Positions 35,081 through 44,195 of a stretch of DNA of 64,000 bases are shown one piece after another (the first letter of the stretch is position 1; each line of letters starts with the position of its first letter). A program made the translations under genes and the position numbers. Origin of the DNA: Nocardioides luteus (GTDB taxonomy: Bacteria; Actinomycetota; Actinomycetes; Propionibacteriales; Nocardioidaceae); the NCBI RefSeq assembly GCF_015752315.1, contig NZ_JADOVJ010000001.1, forward strand, positions 3,712,501 through 3,776,500, given 5' to 3'. The notes under the pieces are model-generated. The model had not been told where the DNA came from. It did not search any database and was given only the letters and a program-made list of their open reading frames with translations.

Positions 35081-36903
35081 TCCTCCGGGTCCACCGGGCT
35101 GACCACCAGCGCGGACCCGCCTCCTCGACGCCAGGGCTCGGCCGTCGAGGTCAGCAGCCCGTCGGGGCCGATCTCGATCGCGGTGGCCGCGCCGAGCTCT
35201 GCCGTGGAGGCGAGCCGGTGACCCAGCGACGTCAGCGGCCCGCCGTACGTCTCGATGAACGCCGGCTCGGCGCCGGTGTTCGCGGCGTTGCGCTGGGAGA
35301 CCCGCGGCGCCGCCATCGCCTCGGGCAGGGTCCGGTCGCGGGCGTAGCGCTCGATCAGGATCTGGAGCACGGTGGTGATGATCGTCGAGCCTCCGGGCGA
35401 GCCGACCGCCAGCACGGGGCGGCCTTCGGAGAGCACGATCGTGGGCGACATCGAGCTGCGGGGACGCTTGTTGGGCTCGATCCGGTTGGGGTCGTCGGGC
35501 CGGTAGGTGGTCGAGAAGTCGGTGAGCTCGTTGTTGAGGATGAAGCCGCGGCCGGGAACGGTGATCCCGGATCCTCCGGTCTGCTCGATGGTCAGGGTGT
35601 ATTCGACGACGTCGCCCCAGCGGTCGACCACGGTCAGGTTGGTGGTCTCCAGGTTCTCGGTGTCCTTGGCGGTCTCGCCGGTGCCGGCCGGATCGTCGCA
35701 GACGCCGTCGTAGTCGTCGACGTCTCCCGCCGCCACCGGCTTCGGCCGGGCTGCCGCGGGATCGATGCCGCAGGCCCGCTCGGCGGCGAAGGCGTCGTCG
35801 AGGAGCGCCGCGACGGGCACGTCGACGTGGTCGGGGTCGCCCAGGTAGGCGCCGCGGTCGGCGAAGGCGATCGCGCTCGACTCGATCAGGTGGTGGTAGG
35901 CCTGGGTGGCGCTCATCCCGGCCAGCTCGTAGCGCTCGAGGATGTTGAGCGCCTCCCCCACCGTCGTGCCGCCGGAGGACGGCGGTGCCATCCCGTAGAC
36001 GTCCAGATCACGGTAGGTCGAGTGGGTCGGCTCGCGGCCGGGGGCGGTGTAGGCCGCCAGGTCCTCCGTGGTGACCCAGCCGGGCGGGACCGGCAGGTCG
36101 GTGTCGTCGGTCTTCGGCGGCTCGGCCACGGTCGCGGCGATCTCCGCCGCGAGCGGGCCGCGGTAGAAGGCCTTCACGCCCTTGCGTCCGAGCAGGTCGT
36201 AGGTCGCGGCGATGTCGGGGTTGCGGAACCGGCTGCCGACCTCGGGGGCTGATCCTCCGGGAAGGAACAGTTCCGCGGTGGATTCGATCGCTGCGAAACG
36301 TTCCGCGTTGTCGACGGTCTGCTGCCGGAAGGTCTGGTCCACGACGAAGCCTCGGCGAGCCAGCCGTGCGGCCGGTTCGAGCGTCTGTGCGAGCGAGCGC
36401 GTGCCCCACTTCCTCAGCGCCTTGTCCCAGGTCAGCGGGGTGCCGGGAACCCCGACGGAGGCGCCGCTGGTGACCATGTCGGGGAAGAACGGGTACTCCT
36501 TCCCGGTCTCCGGATCGATGAACGCGTCGCGCGGCATCGCGGCCGGCGCCTTCTCCCGTCCGTCGATGGTCTCGACCTTCCCGGTGCGCGCGGAGTAGTG
36601 CACGAAGAAGCCGCCTCCGCCGATCCCGGCCGAGTAGGGCTCGGTGACCCCGAGCGCGGCCGCCGTCGCGATCGCCGCGTCGGTCGCGTTGCCGCCCTTG
36701 CGCAGCACCTCGAGCCCGATCCGGCTGGCATCGGCGTCGACGCTCGCCACCGCGCCGCCGTAGCCCACCGCGGTGGGCACCTTCGGCGGTGGCGTGAGCC
36801 GCTCCTCCGGGGCGGCGGTCGCCCCTGCGTACGGGACCAGGGTGGCCAGCGCGAGCGCGCCCCCGGTCAGTGTGGCAACGACTGCAGAGCGGCGTCCGAG
36901 CAT
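35077..36903 (-). CDS. ggt: Gamma-glutamyltransferase, secreted
   Basis: A 608-residue precursor that should self-cleave into two subunits. A signal peptide covers about residues 1-32. The gamma-glutamyl-binding Arg is in DGREKAP at 115-120. The processing and nucleophile Thr is T420 in ETTNLTVVDRWG, matching TTHYSVVD of E. coli, although the following His is Asn. The TGGSGI and GFILNNELTDFS motifs that form the oxyanion and lid regions follow. It would act outside the membrane on glutathione-like or other gamma-glutamyl compounds. GGGAG lies 8 bases before the ATG at 36903. It may work with the neighbouring sulfur-amino-acid enzyme in thiol use (inference). Confidence 0.95.
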   Translation of the reverse strand: MLGRRSAVVATLTGGALALATLVPYAGATAAPEERLTPPPKVPTAVGYGGAVASVDADASRIGLEVLRKGGNATDAAIATAAALGVTEPYSAGIGGGGFFVHYSARTGKVETIDGREKAPAAMPRDAFIDPETGKEYPFFPDMVTSGASVGVPGTPLTWDKALRKWGTRSLAQTLEPAARLARRGFVVDQTFRQQTVDNAERFAAIESTAELFLPGGSAPEVGSRFRNPDIAATYDLLGRKGVKAFYRGPLAAEIAATVAEPPKTDDTDLPVPPGWVTTEDLAAYTAPGREPTHSTYRDLDVYGMAPPSSGGTTVGEALNILERYELAGMSATQAYHHLIESSAIAFADRGAYLGDPDHVDVPVAALLDDAFAAERACGIDPAAARPKPVAAGDVDDYDGVCDDPAGTGETAKDTENLETTNLTVVDRWGDVVEYTLTIEQTGGSGITVPGRGFILNNELTDFSTTYRPDDPNRIEPNKRPRSSMSPTIVLSEGRPVLAVGSPGGSTIITTVLQILIERYARDRTLPEAMAAPRVSQRNAANTGAEPAFIETYGGPLTSLGHRLASTAELGAATAIEIGPDGLLTSTAEPWRRGGGSALVVSPVDPED

Positions 36904-37004
36904 GGCGATCTCCCAGAATTGGCGGCTCGTCGAACGTACTACTTCCGCGCCCACCTCGAATTACGTTCTGAAATTCCTTAATTAGTACGGGTTGCTTACA
37001 AATA

Positions 37005-37076
37005 CGGAGGCTGCCACCATCGAAAGGCGATCGGGCGCCTGGTGCCCGAGCAAGCCATCACCTCGGAGGTGTCACC
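37005..37076 (+). promoter_or_regulatory. Structured 5' leader of the chitinase gene
   Basis: The leader can fold as a three-way junction: GGCT (37009-37012) with AGCC (37053-37056) closes hairpins ATCG/CGAT (37019-37031) and CGGGC/GCCCG (37032-37048). A further hairpin CACCT-CGG-AGGTG holds the ribosome site GGAGG. An AT-rich stretch at 36970-37003 probably contains the promoter. No known riboswitch family was recognised. Confidence 0.4.
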
Positions 37077-38717
37077 ATGCATGTCGCCTTGCCCCCACGA
37101 AGGTCACGCCGGATCGCCGGCCTTCTCATCGGCGCTCTCGCCGGAGCTCTCGCCCTCACCGGCACGCTCGCCCTCACCAGCACCCCGTCCAGCGCATCGC
37201 TGCAGGCGGCCGCCGCGGAGACGACCGCGATCAACGGCTACCGCAACGTCGGCTACTTCGTGCAGTGGGGCGTCTACGGCCGCGGTTTCAAGGTCAAGCA
37301 GCTCGAGACGTCCGGCGTCGCCGACGACCTGACCCATCTCAACTACGCCTTCGGCAACATCCACCACCAGACGCTGACCTGCTTCGAGGCCAACAAGGCC
37401 CAGGGCGAGGGGCCCAACGGCTCCGACGGCGCCGGTGACGCCTACGCCGACTACGGGATGTCGTACGCAGCCGACGCATCCGTCTCCGGCACGGCCGACA
37501 CCTGGGACCAGCCCCTGGCCGGCTCCTTCAACCAGCTCAAGCAGCTCAAGGCGAAGCACCCGGGCCTGAAGGTCCTGCTCTCGCTGGGCGGCTGGACCTG
37601 GTCGAAGAACTTCTCACTGGCCGCGGCGACCCCGGAGTCGCGCCGCAAGCTCGTCTCCTCGTGCATCGACCTCTACATCAAGGGCAACCTGCCGGTGATC
37701 GACGGCCGCGGTGGCGCCGGTGCGGCCGCCGGTGTCTTCGACGGCTTCGACATCGACTGGGAGTGGCCGGGCTCGCCCAACGGCAACACCGGCAACCACG
37801 TCGACCCGGTCAACGACCGCGCCAACTTCAAGGCGCTGCTGGCCGAGTTCCGCTCCCAGCTGGACGCCCTGGGCGCGACCACGGGCAAGGACTACCAGCT
37901 CTCGGCCTTCCTCCCGGCCAACCCGCAGGACATCGAGGCCGGCGGCTGGAACGACCCGGCGATCTTCAACTCGCTCGACTTCGGCAACATCCAGGGCTAT
38001 GACCTGTGGGGCGCCTGGGACCCGACGCTGACCGGCCACCAGGGCAACCTCTACGCCGACCCCGCCGACCCGCGCCCCGACGGCAAGCGGTTCAGCGTGG
38101 ACGCGTCGGTCCGGGAGTACCTCGACGCCGGGATCTCACCGGCCCAGCTCGGCCTGGGCATGGCGGCCTACGGTCGCGGCTGGCAGGGTGCGACCTCCGC
38201 CAACCCGTGGGGTCCGGCGACCGCCGCCGCACCCGGGACGTACGAGGCGGGCAACGAGGACTACGACAAGCTCAAGACCCGCGGCACCGACCACTACAAC
38301 GCCGCGACCGGTGCCGCCTGGCGCTACGACGGCAACCAGTGGTGGAGCTACGACAACGTGTCCACCATCAGGCAGAAAGCTGCGTACGCGATCTCCAAGC
38401 GCCTCGGCGGAGGCATGTGGTGGGAGCTGTCCGGTGACCGCCAGGGCGAGCTGATCGGCACCTTCGCCGACGCGATGCGCAACGGCACCGGTGGCCCGGT
38501 CGAGGAGCCGGACCCGACCGACCCGCCCACCGAGGAACCGACGGACCCGCCGACCGACCCGCCGGGTGGCGCGGCCGCGTGGTCGGCCACGACGGTGTAC
38601 GTCGCCGGCGACCGCGTCACCTACGGCGGTCACCTGTGGGAGGCCAAGTGGTGGACCCAGGGCAACACCCCGGGCACCGAGGAGTGGGGTCCGTGGAAGG
38701 ACCTCGGCACCGTCTGA
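37077..38717 (+). CDS. Secreted GH18 chitinase with C-terminal chitin-binding module
   Basis: A 546-residue secreted enzyme. The signal peptide covers about residues 1-40. The GH18 catalytic domain spans about 54-460. The DxxDxDxE motif is D222-G-F-D225-I-D227-W-E229, with E229 as the proton donor. SLGGWTWSKNF is the conserved SxGG strand, and MAAYGRGW and MWWELSGD are late barrel motifs. A Pro/Thr/Glu-rich linker (about 472-498) leads to a CBM5/12-type module (AWSATTVYVAGDRVTYGGHL...WEAKWWTQG). It degrades chitin from fungi or arthropods. GGAGG lies 7 bases before the ATG. An effective terminator follows. Confidence 0.96.
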   Translation: MHVALPPRRSRRIAGLLIGALAGALALTGTLALTSTPSSASLQAAAAETTAINGYRNVGYFVQWGVYGRGFKVKQLETSGVADDLTHLNYAFGNIHHQTLTCFEANKAQGEGPNGSDGAGDAYADYGMSYAADASVSGTADTWDQPLAGSFNQLKQLKAKHPGLKVLLSLGGWTWSKNFSLAAATPESRRKLVSSCIDLYIKGNLPVIDGRGGAGAAAGVFDGFDIDWEWPGSPNGNTGNHVDPVNDRANFKALLAEFRSQLDALGATTGKDYQLSAFLPANPQDIEAGGWNDPAIFNSLDFGNIQGYDLWGAWDPTLTGHQGNLYADPADPRPDGKRFSVDASVREYLDAGISPAQLGLGMAAYGRGWQGATSANPWGPATAAAPGTYEAGNEDYDKLKTRGTDHYNAATGAAWRYDGNQWWSYDNVSTIRQKAAYAISKRLGGGMWWELSGDRQGELIGTFADAMRNGTGGPVEEPDPTDPPTEEPTDPPTDPPGGAAAWSATTVYVAGDRVTYGGHLWEAKWWTQGNTPGTEEWGPWKDLGTV

Positions 38718-38733
38718 GGCCCTACCAACAGCG

Positions 38734-38763
38734 ACGGCCCCGGAGCACTCGCTCCGGGGCCGT
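38734..38763. terminator. Bidirectional terminator between chitinase and gpsA
   Basis: A perfect 13-bp stem (ACGGCCCCGGAGC / GCTCCGGGGCCGT) with a four-base ACTC loop, between convergent genes. Confidence 0.85.
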
Positions 38764-38777
38764 TCCGCCTCGATGTC

Positions 38778-39791
38778 CTACTCGGTCTCCGCCTTCGTCG
38801 GCCGCTCGAGCATCTCGTCCATGATCTCGCTGACCGTCTTGGCGCCGGAGACGACGTCGTCGACGTACTGCGCCAGCGGCACGTCCACGCCGACCTTCGC
38901 CGCCAGCTCGCGCAGCGAGTGCGACGACTTGGCGCCCTCGGCGACCTGGTGGCTGGAGGCGAGGATGTCGGCGGTGGTCATGCCCTTGCCGAGCTTCTCC
39001 CCGAACGTACGGTTGCGGGAGAGCGGCGAGGAGCAGGTGGCGGCCAGGTCGCCCAGGCCGGCGAGACCCATCAGGGTCATCGGGTTGGCACCCAGCTTCA
39101 TCGCCAGCCGCGCGGTCTCGGCGAGACCGCGGGTGATCAGCGAGGCCTGGGTGTTGTCGCCGAACCCCATGCCGGCGGCCATGCCGGTGGAGATCGCGAC
39201 CACGTTCTTGTAGGCCCCGCCGATCTCGCAGCCGACCACGTCGGTCGAGGTGTAGGGGCGGAACGCGGGCGAGTGCACCCGCGCCTGGATCGCCTTGGCG
39301 ACCTCTTCGTCGGCACACGCCACCACACCGGCGGCCGGCTCACGACGGATGATCTCCTTGGACAGGTTGGGACCGCTGACGACCGCGATCCGCTCCGGCC
39401 CGGCGCCGGTGACATGGGCGATGACCTCGCTCATCCGCTCCAGGGTGCCGAGCTCGACGCCCTTCATCAGCGAGACCAGCGGCACGTCCTTGGGCAGGAA
39501 CGGCGCCCAGTCGGTGAGGTTGGCGCGCAGCGTCTGCGAGGGCGCGGCCAGGACGACCAGCTCGGCTCCGTACGCCGCCTTCTCGATGTCGTGGGTGGCG
39601 CTGATGTTGCGGGGCAGCTCGGTGCCGGGGTGGTAGTCGGGGTTCTCGTGGGTGTCGTTGATCGCCGCCGCGACCTCCTCACGGCGCGCCCACATCGTCA
39701 CGTCGTTGCCCGCGTCAGCGAGGATGACCGAGAACGCGGTGCCCCATGAGCCCGCTCCGAAGACCGCTACCTTGCCGCCACTCACGCTCAC
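38778..39791 (-). CDS. gpsA: Glycerol-3-phosphate dehydrogenase [NAD(P)+]
   Basis: A 337-residue enzyme that reduces dihydroxyacetone phosphate to sn-glycerol 3-phosphate for phospholipids. The Rossmann motif is VAVFGAGSWGTAF at about 8-20. VSLMKGVELGTLERMSE and VVSGPNLSKEI are conserved substrate-site segments, and AYKNVVAISTGMAAGMGFGDN carries the catalytic Lys. GLGDLAATCSSPLSRNRTFG is the C-domain signature. The start GTG at 39791 has GGAGG 7 bases upstream; a second GTG two codons later is less likely. The product feeds the acyltransferase encoded next to it. Confidence 0.97.
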   Translation of the reverse strand: MSVSGGKVAVFGAGSWGTAFSVILADAGNDVTMWARREEVAAAINDTHENPDYHPGTELPRNISATHDIEKAAYGAELVVLAAPSQTLRANLTDWAPFLPKDVPLVSLMKGVELGTLERMSEVIAHVTGAGPERIAVVSGPNLSKEIIRREPAAGVVACADEEVAKAIQARVHSPAFRPYTSTDVVGCEIGGAYKNVVAISTGMAAGMGFGDNTQASLITRGLAETARLAMKLGANPMTLMGLAGLGDLAATCSSPLSRNRTFGEKLGKGMTTADILASSHQVAEGAKSSHSLRELAAKVGVDVPLAQYVDDVVSGAKTVSEIMDEMLERPTKAETE

Positions 39792-39870
39792 GCCGCCACC
39801 TCCGTAGCGCAAGCGCCAGAATACGGACGCGGCGACGTGTTGCACTCATGGTTCACTCGCTGACGCTGGC

Positions 39871-40635
39871 TCAATTGCCGTCCTTCTTCTTGGTCTTGCG
39901 GGGGTCGCCGGTCGCATTCACGCCGGCCTTCTTCGGGTCGAAGAGCTCGCTGGGCGGCTCCTCCTGCCGGATGTCGGCCACCAGGCCGACGATCGCCTTC
40001 ATGATCCGGTCGGTCGCCTGGTTCACGACCGCCGGCGTGTGCTCCTGGACCTCGAGATCCTTCAGGTCGACCGGGTCACCGATCTTCATCTGGATCATCT
40101 TGCGGCCGATCAGGTGCGGCTTGAGAGAGTACGCCGGAAGCAGCTCCTGAGCTCCCCACTGTCCCACCGGGTAGACCGGGGCACCGGTCGCGAGCGCGAT
40201 CCGGGCCGCACCGGACTTGCCGCGCATCGGCCAGCCGGTCGGGTCCTTGGTGATCGAGCCCTCCACGTAGACGACCACGATGCTGCCCTCGTTGACCGCC
40301 TTCACGGCCGCGTCGAACGCCGACGCGCCGGCCGTCCGGTCCACCGGGATCTGGCGGGCCGCCCGCAGGAACTTGCCCAACGGGCCCTTGAACAGCGCGG
40401 CCTTGGCCAGGTAGCTGGGTCTGCGTCCGTAGTCCCACACGATGTGCGCGGCGGTGAACGGGTCGATCTCGGAGACGTGGTTGAGCGCGAACACCGCTCC
40501 GCCACTCTCCGGGATCTTCTCGCCGCCGTCCCACTGGTGCTTGGTGGTGGCGAGAAGGACGGGCTTCACGATGCCGACGGCCACGACCCATGGCCAGCCG
40601 AGCTTGCCCTCCTGGAACTTCCGGTACTTTCCCAC
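39871..40635 (-). CDS. plsC: 1-acyl-sn-glycerol-3-phosphate acyltransferase (PlsC type)
   Basis: A 254-residue lysophosphatidate acyltransferase-family protein. The catalytic motif NHxxxxD is N52-H53-V-S-E-I-D58. The substrate-binding block is YVEGSITKDPTG, a variant of the usual FPEGTRS. A hydrophobic stretch near residues 15-30 should anchor it at the membrane. A Lys-rich C-terminus ends the protein. The start is GTG at 40635. It lies just upstream of gpsA on the same strand and divergent from cofC, the standard actinobacterial order. Confidence 0.92.
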   Translation of the reverse strand: MGKYRKFQEGKLGWPWVVAVGIVKPVLLATTKHQWDGGEKIPESGGAVFALNHVSEIDPFTAAHIVWDYGRRPSYLAKAALFKGPLGKFLRAARQIPVDRTAGASAFDAAVKAVNEGSIVVVYVEGSITKDPTGWPMRGKSGAARIALATGAPVYPVGQWGAQELLPAYSLKPHLIGRKMIQMKIGDPVDLKDLEVQEHTPAVVNQATDRIMKAIVGLVADIRQEEPPSELFDPKKAGVNATGDPRKTKKKDGN

Positions 40636-40695
40636 GCAGGGCAGGCTACCGGGCCGTCACCTCGAGGTTGTGAGATACCTGTCAGGATCTACCCT

Positions 40696-41333
40696 GTGCC
40701 TGCACCTGCACCCGGTTACGTCGTCCTGCTGCCCGTGAAGCCTCCCGCGCGCGGCAAGTCCCGGCTGGTCGGCATCGAATCGCACGAGCGGGCCGATCTG
40801 GCTCGCTCGTTCGCCCTCGACACCGCGGAGTCGTGTCTGGCCGCTGCCAGGGTCGGCGCGGTCCTGGTGATCACCGACGACTCGTTCTTCGCCGCCGACG
40901 TCGCCCGTCTCGGCGCCGCGGTCATCCCCGACGGGGTCAGCGGGGACCTCAACGAGACCCTCGTGCAGGGTGCGCGTGAGGCCCGGCGCCGCTGGCCGGA
41001 GCTTCGCCCTGCGGCGCTGTGCGGCGACCTGCCTGCGCTCCGTGCCGCCGACCTGGACGCGGCGCTGGCCGCCGCGAGCGGGTTCGGGGCTGCGTACGTC
41101 GAGGACGCGGCGGGCGGGGGCACCACGCTGTACACCGCGCCCCACGACCGCTTCCGGCCCGCGTTCGGGCCCGGGTCCGCCGCCGCCCACCGGGACGGCG
41201 GCGCCCATCCGCTCAAGGGCGACCTGCGCTCGCTGCGCCACGACGTCGATACCCTCGAGGACCTCGAGGCCGTACGCAGGCTGGGGCTCGGGCCGCGTAC
41301 TGCTCTGGCCTCGGTGCGGGTCGTGCGTCTCGG

Positions 41334-41337
<4 letters not shown>
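40696..41337 (+). CDS. cofC: 2-phospholactate / phosphoenolpyruvate guanylyltransferase (F420 biosynthesis)
   Basis: A 213-residue nucleotidyltransferase of the CofC/FbiD family, which activates phosphoenolpyruvate (or 2-phospholactate) with GTP in coenzyme F420 synthesis. VLLPVKPPARGKSRL is the nucleotide-binding N-terminus, VLVITDD follows, and LCGDLPALRAADLDAAL and GAAYVEDAAGGGTTLYTA are characteristic. The start GTG at 40696 has AGGA about 9 bases upstream. The longer frame upstream runs antisense to plsC. No other F420 gene is in the window. Its stop codon overlaps the stop codon of the convergent basic-protein gene. Confidence 0.93.
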
Positions 41338-42113
<776 letters not shown>

Positions 42114-42210
42114 CCGTCCGACCTTAGGCCATGTCCGGTTCCTGCGGACATACCGACGGCATGTGAAAACGGATTGTTCACCTGAACTCTCCTGATCCCG
42201 ACACCCCGGC

Positions 42211-43515
42211 GTGGTTACCGTGGAGAGACTCGGGGCACGTCCGCAGCACAGCTTCGACATCTCAGCCTTCGGGAGACTGGACGACGAGGAAGGTACGACC
42301 ATCACCGACGTGCACATCGACGAGGAACAGCCGCCCGTGGTGCTCGACGAGCAGCCGACCACGGTGCGGCACAGCCACGCCGGAATCCTGTTCTCGGCCT
42401 GCATCATCCTGGCCCTGATCGCCTCCGTGGCCTGGCTCGCGGTCCACACGACCCGGCTCGCCGAGGGACGCACCGGCGCCAACGCCAACGTGCCCACCCC
42501 CGCGCCGCCCGCTCCGACGGTCCGCAACAGCGCTCCCGCCATCCCGGCGACGTACGCCGACCTGCCCGTCGGTCCGGCGACGACCCTGCCATTCGTCGAC
42601 CAGGCCGGCCGGCTCCAGCTCGGCGCGAAGCCGCAGAAGGTCTACGGCTCCCGGATGAGCGTGGCCGGGTGGACGGTGCTGATGTACGAGCGCGCCGACA
42701 AACCCGGTCCGGTGTGGATCGCGCGCCGCGGGAAGACCATCCAGATTCCCGGCCTGTGGATCCAGCCGGTCCTGAGCAAGGACGGCAACCGGCTCTTCGC
42801 CCTGCAGCAGACCGGTGACGAGACCTCCGCCCTGGTCGCGGTCGACGCCGCGACCGGCCAGGAGACCGACCGGCTCGACCTCGAGGGCACCCCGGTCGCC
42901 ACCGCGATCCTCGGCACCGACCGCACCCGCGCCTACTTCCGCACCGGCATCGTCCCGGCCCCTCCGGCCGTACCCGGCAACTACGGCGAGCTGACCGTCT
43001 CCCGGCCGCCGGTGACCGCCTGGGATCCGGGCCACGCGACGCAGCGGATCTCGCTGCCGCTCGGCTACCAGCAGCTGATCCCGCTGCGCCGCGGCGTACT
43101 CCTCCACAACCCCGGCGAGTGGGAGGCCCGCTTCGCCGCCATCGAGGCCGACGGCAGCCTCACCCAGCCCGGCGTGCACGCGCCGCTGCCCGGCTCCGTC
43201 GCGGACTCCCCCGACGGCTCGATCGTCGCCATCGCCCGCAACCCCGGCGACCCCGGGATGATCAGCTTCGGCGCCGAGCGCGGCATCGCGGTCAACATGA
43301 GCACCTCCGAGCACATCGACCTGCGCGTACCCGACGCCGTCGAGAAGGTCTACGTCGCCGGCTTCGAGTCCGACCGAAGCGTCGTCCTCTACACCGCGAC
43401 CGCCACCGAGTCCTGGTACCTCCGCTGCTGGGTCGACACCGGCTCCTGCGACCGCATCACCGGCTCGCAGCGCGGGGCCGACGGCCGCCAGATCCGCCTC
43501 CCCGGCCTCCCCTGA
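42211..43515 (+). CDS. Single-pass membrane protein with propeller-like extracytoplasmic domain
   Basis: A 434-residue protein of unknown function. An acidic cytosolic N-terminus of about 55 residues precedes one helix (ILFSACIILALIASVAWLAV, about 68-87). A Pro/Ala linker follows and then about 320 residues of short beta-strand repeats such as DGNRLFALQQTGDETSALVAVDAATGQE and GSVADSPDGSIVAIARNPGD, resembling WD40/YVTN-type propeller blades. Two Cys near the C-terminus (LRCWVDTGSCDRI) could form a disulfide. The start is uncertain: GTG at 42211, GTG at 42220, or GTG at 42310 with AAGG upstream. It is divergent from the basic-protein gene and convergent with leuD. Confidence 0.75.
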   Translation: MVTVERLGARPQHSFDISAFGRLDDEEGTTITDVHIDEEQPPVVLDEQPTTVRHSHAGILFSACIILALIASVAWLAVHTTRLAEGRTGANANVPTPAPPAPTVRNSAPAIPATYADLPVGPATTLPFVDQAGRLQLGAKPQKVYGSRMSVAGWTVLMYERADKPGPVWIARRGKTIQIPGLWIQPVLSKDGNRLFALQQTGDETSALVAVDAATGQETDRLDLEGTPVATAILGTDRTRAYFRTGIVPAPPAVPGNYGELTVSRPPVTAWDPGHATQRISLPLGYQQLIPLRRGVLLHNPGEWEARFAAIEADGSLTQPGVHAPLPGSVADSPDGSIVAIARNPGDPGMISFGAERGIAVNMSTSEHIDLRVPDAVEKVYVAGFESDRSVVLYTATATESWYLRCWVDTGSCDRITGSQRGADGRQIRLPGLP

Positions 43516-43528
43516 CAGCCGAAAAAGC

Positions 43529-43568
43529 AGTTGTGGGCGACGAGAGTGCACTCTCGTCGCCCACAACT
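43529..43568. terminator. Perfect 40-bp palindrome between convergent genes
   Basis: AGTTGTGGGCGACGAGAGTG is followed directly by its exact reverse complement. It lies in the 69-bp gap between the propeller-like gene and leuD, so it most likely terminates both transcripts. Confidence 0.8.
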
Positions 43569-43584
43569 ACCGATTCGATCTGCC

Positions 43585-44190
43585 TCAGGCGTGCTGGGTG
43601 ACCGGCTTGAAGGAGGGCCGGGTGGCCTCGTACGCCGCGATGTCGTCGGCGTGGGACAGCGTGATGCCGATGTCGTCGAGGCCCTCGAGGAGACGCCAGC
43701 GGGTGTAGTCGTCGATGTCGAAGGAGTCCTCGATGGCGTCGGCACCCTCGCCGGCCCGGACGGTGCGCGACTCGAGGTCGACCGTGATCTGGGCGCCGGG
43801 GTTGTCGTCGAGGTAGTCCCACAGCTTCTGGACGACCTTCTCGTCGACCTTCGCCGCGAGCAGGCCGGCCTTGCCGGAGTTGCCGCGGAAGATGTCGCCG
43901 AAGCGGCTCGAGATGACGACCCGGAAGCCGTAGTCCATCAGCGCCCAGACGGCGTGCTCACGCGAGGAGCCGGTGCCGAAGTCGGGGCCGGCGACGAGGA
44001 CCGAGGCCCCGGCGTACGCCTCGTTGTTGAGCACGAAGGCCGGGTCGTTGCGCCAGGCGGCGAAGAGGCCGTCCTCGAAGCCGGTGCGGGTGACGCGCTT
44101 GAGGTAGACCGCCGGGATGATCTGGTCGGTGTCGACGTTGCTGCGGCGCAGCGGCACCCCGGTGCCGGTGTGGGTGGTGAACTTGTCCAT
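43585..44190 (-). CDS. leuD: 3-isopropylmalate dehydratase small subunit
   Basis: A 201-residue swivel-domain subunit of isopropylmalate isomerase (leucine synthesis). [33 protein letters not shown] and [18 protein letters not shown] are diagnostic. It partners with LeuC, encoded 5 bp upstream, so the two are translated together. The ATG at 44190 has only a weak ribosome site, consistent with coupling. Confidence 0.97.
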   Translation of the reverse strand: MDKFTTHTGTGVPLRRSNVDTDQIIPAVYLKRVTRTGFEDGLFAAWRNDPAFVLNNEAYAGASVLVAGPDFGTGSSREHAVWALMDYGFRVVISSRFGDIFRGNSGKAGLLAAKVDEKVVQKLWDYLDDNPGAQITVDLESRTVRAGEGADAIEDSFDIDDYTRWRLLEGLDDIGITLSHADDIAAYEATRPSFKPVTQHA

Positions 44191-44195
44191 GGTGC

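Noticed and set aside
37005..37076. c-di-GMP (GEMM) or c-di-AMP riboswitch before the chitinase
   Set aside because: A CGAAAG segment and a short junction are present, but the conserved GEMM core and ydaO motifs are not.
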